Source: CAZHOV01 sp964534315 (GTDB lineage: Bacteria > Bacteroidota > Bacteroidia > Chitinophagales > Saprospiraceae). Taken from it: a stretch of 21,957 nt of DNA. Position numbers and translations under genes: made by a program. The notes beneath the pieces are model-generated. The model was not told where the DNA came from. It was given only the letters and a program-made list of their open reading frames with translations, and searched no databases. This document shows, in pieces, positions 21,490 through 21,957 of this stretch; positions within the stretch are counted from its first letter, which is position 1, and each line of letters starts with the position of its first letter. The stretch covers positions 1-21,957 of the forward strand of contig CAZHOV010000095.1 in the NCBI GenBank assembly GCA_964534315.1. The letters run 5' to 3'.

Positions 21490-21957
21490 ATGCGAACAAC
21501 AATACTTGTATGTATTTCCGTATTTTTATTTGTAGCTGCTTGTAGATCTGGTTCATCAGAAGGAGCATCGGAGAAGGACGTTCAGGCTACTCCGCAGCAG
21601 GAATCTGAAGCAACCATCCTACCGAGCCTTCCAATCGAAAAGGCTGAATTGTTATTCAATGAGTGTGATTATATTGATTTCATTTTTAATGATCTTCCTG
21701 TCAGTATATCTCAAAATGAGCGATCAAGCATCCAACAAATGATTGGCTTTATTTCGACAACTCCGGCCACAATCAAACCGGAGTGCAGCCCTTCAGCCAA
21801 CGTTTTTTTCCAAAAGGATGGAGAAGACCTGATAAGGGCCACTTTTTATTTTGACAGTGGTTGCTATGCGTTTATTTTCTTTGAGAACGGAAAACCCCAA
21901 TATGGTAATTTAATCACTGATGAAGGATACAATTACTTTCAGAAAATTTTGAAGGGG
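21490..21957 (+). CDS. Hypothetical lipoprotein, 3' end cut off
   Basis: The open frame runs to the last base of the window (156 codons, no stop), so the gene continues outside. It starts with a classic lipoprotein signal (MRTTILVCISVFLFVAAC, lipidated Cys18), then a low-complexity linker rich in Ser, Glu and Gln (RSGSSEGASEKDVQATPQQE), then a folded domain with ECDYIDFIFNDLPVSIS, ECSPSANVFFQKDGEDLIRA, FDSGCYAFIFFENGKPQYGN and EGYNYFQKIL. Three cysteines in that domain could pair. I do not recognise the family. An in-frame ATG at 21466 would add eight residues; I prefer 21490 because it gives a signal peptide of standard length. The octamer array ends about 20-40 bp upstream, so the promoter must lie in or across the array, or the gene is read from the beta-barrel transcript. 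Confidence 0.8.
   Translation, partial: MRTTILVCISVFLFVAACRSGSSEGASEKDVQATPQQESEATILPSLPIEKAELLFNECDYIDFIFNDLPVSISQNERSSIQQMIGFISTTPATIKPECSPSANVFFQKDGEDLIRATFYFDSGCYAFIFFENGKPQYGNLITDEGYNYFQKILKG

Overview
The window is a stretch of a Bacteroidota chromosome, most likely from class Saprospiria (Lewinella or Haliscomenobacter type). The grounds are a porP/sprF-gldK-gldL-gldM-gldN block for the type IX secretion system (T9SS), a secreted protein with a T9SS C-terminal sorting domain, an AT-rich composition, few Shine-Dalgarno sites, promoter-like sequences of the Bacteroidota form TTTG-N19-TAnnTTTG, and long intergenic arrays of 7- and 8-bp repeats. The class assignment is inference from gene content and remembered family likeness, not from a search.

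Layout, left to right. Positions 1-120 are an octamer array running into the stop codon of a leftward unknown 471-residue gene. A large rightward secreted T9SS cargo gene (about 1721-4771) follows, and a strong bidirectional terminator (4889-4923) separates it from a leftward block: an orphan LolD/YbbA-like ABC ATPase, asnS, a DCC-family thiol oxidoreductase and radA. The last three are probably co-transcribed in the order radA, DCC, asnS. An AT-rich gap (9178-9539) holds a predicted rightward promoter and terminator that would bound a small RNA of about 110 nt. A leftward DksA/TraR-type zinc-finger gene and a rightward single-TM protein of unknown function come next.

Positions 10935-19066 form the T9SS region, all leftward: a YyaL-type thioredoxin-domain gene, a porP/sprF-type gene, then gldK, gldL, gldM and gldN. 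GldL and GldM form the proton-driven inner-membrane motor, GldK and GldN the periplasmic ring attached to the outer membrane, and the PorP/SprF protein an accessory outer-membrane component. The cargo at 1721-4771 is the kind of protein this machine exports. A terminator-like hairpin with a consensus promoter folded into it lies between gldK and gldL, and a perfect 12-bp palindrome lies between gldM and gldN.

The right end holds two adjacent heptamer arrays, a PhnP-like metallo-hydrolase whose last codons lie inside one of them, a 96-residue gene in the same frame just upstream of it, a small outer-membrane beta-barrel gene, a second octamer array starting at that gene's stop codon, and the first 156 codons of a lipoprotein gene cut by the window end.

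The most unusual signals are the tandem arrays, which start at or just inside the 3' ends of three genes. The two octamer arrays share both unit and polarity relative to the gene they follow. Next are the small RNA candidate beside the dksA-like gene and the terminator/promoter overlap inside the T9SS operon. I found no phage, transposase, CRISPR array, tRNA or rRNA.
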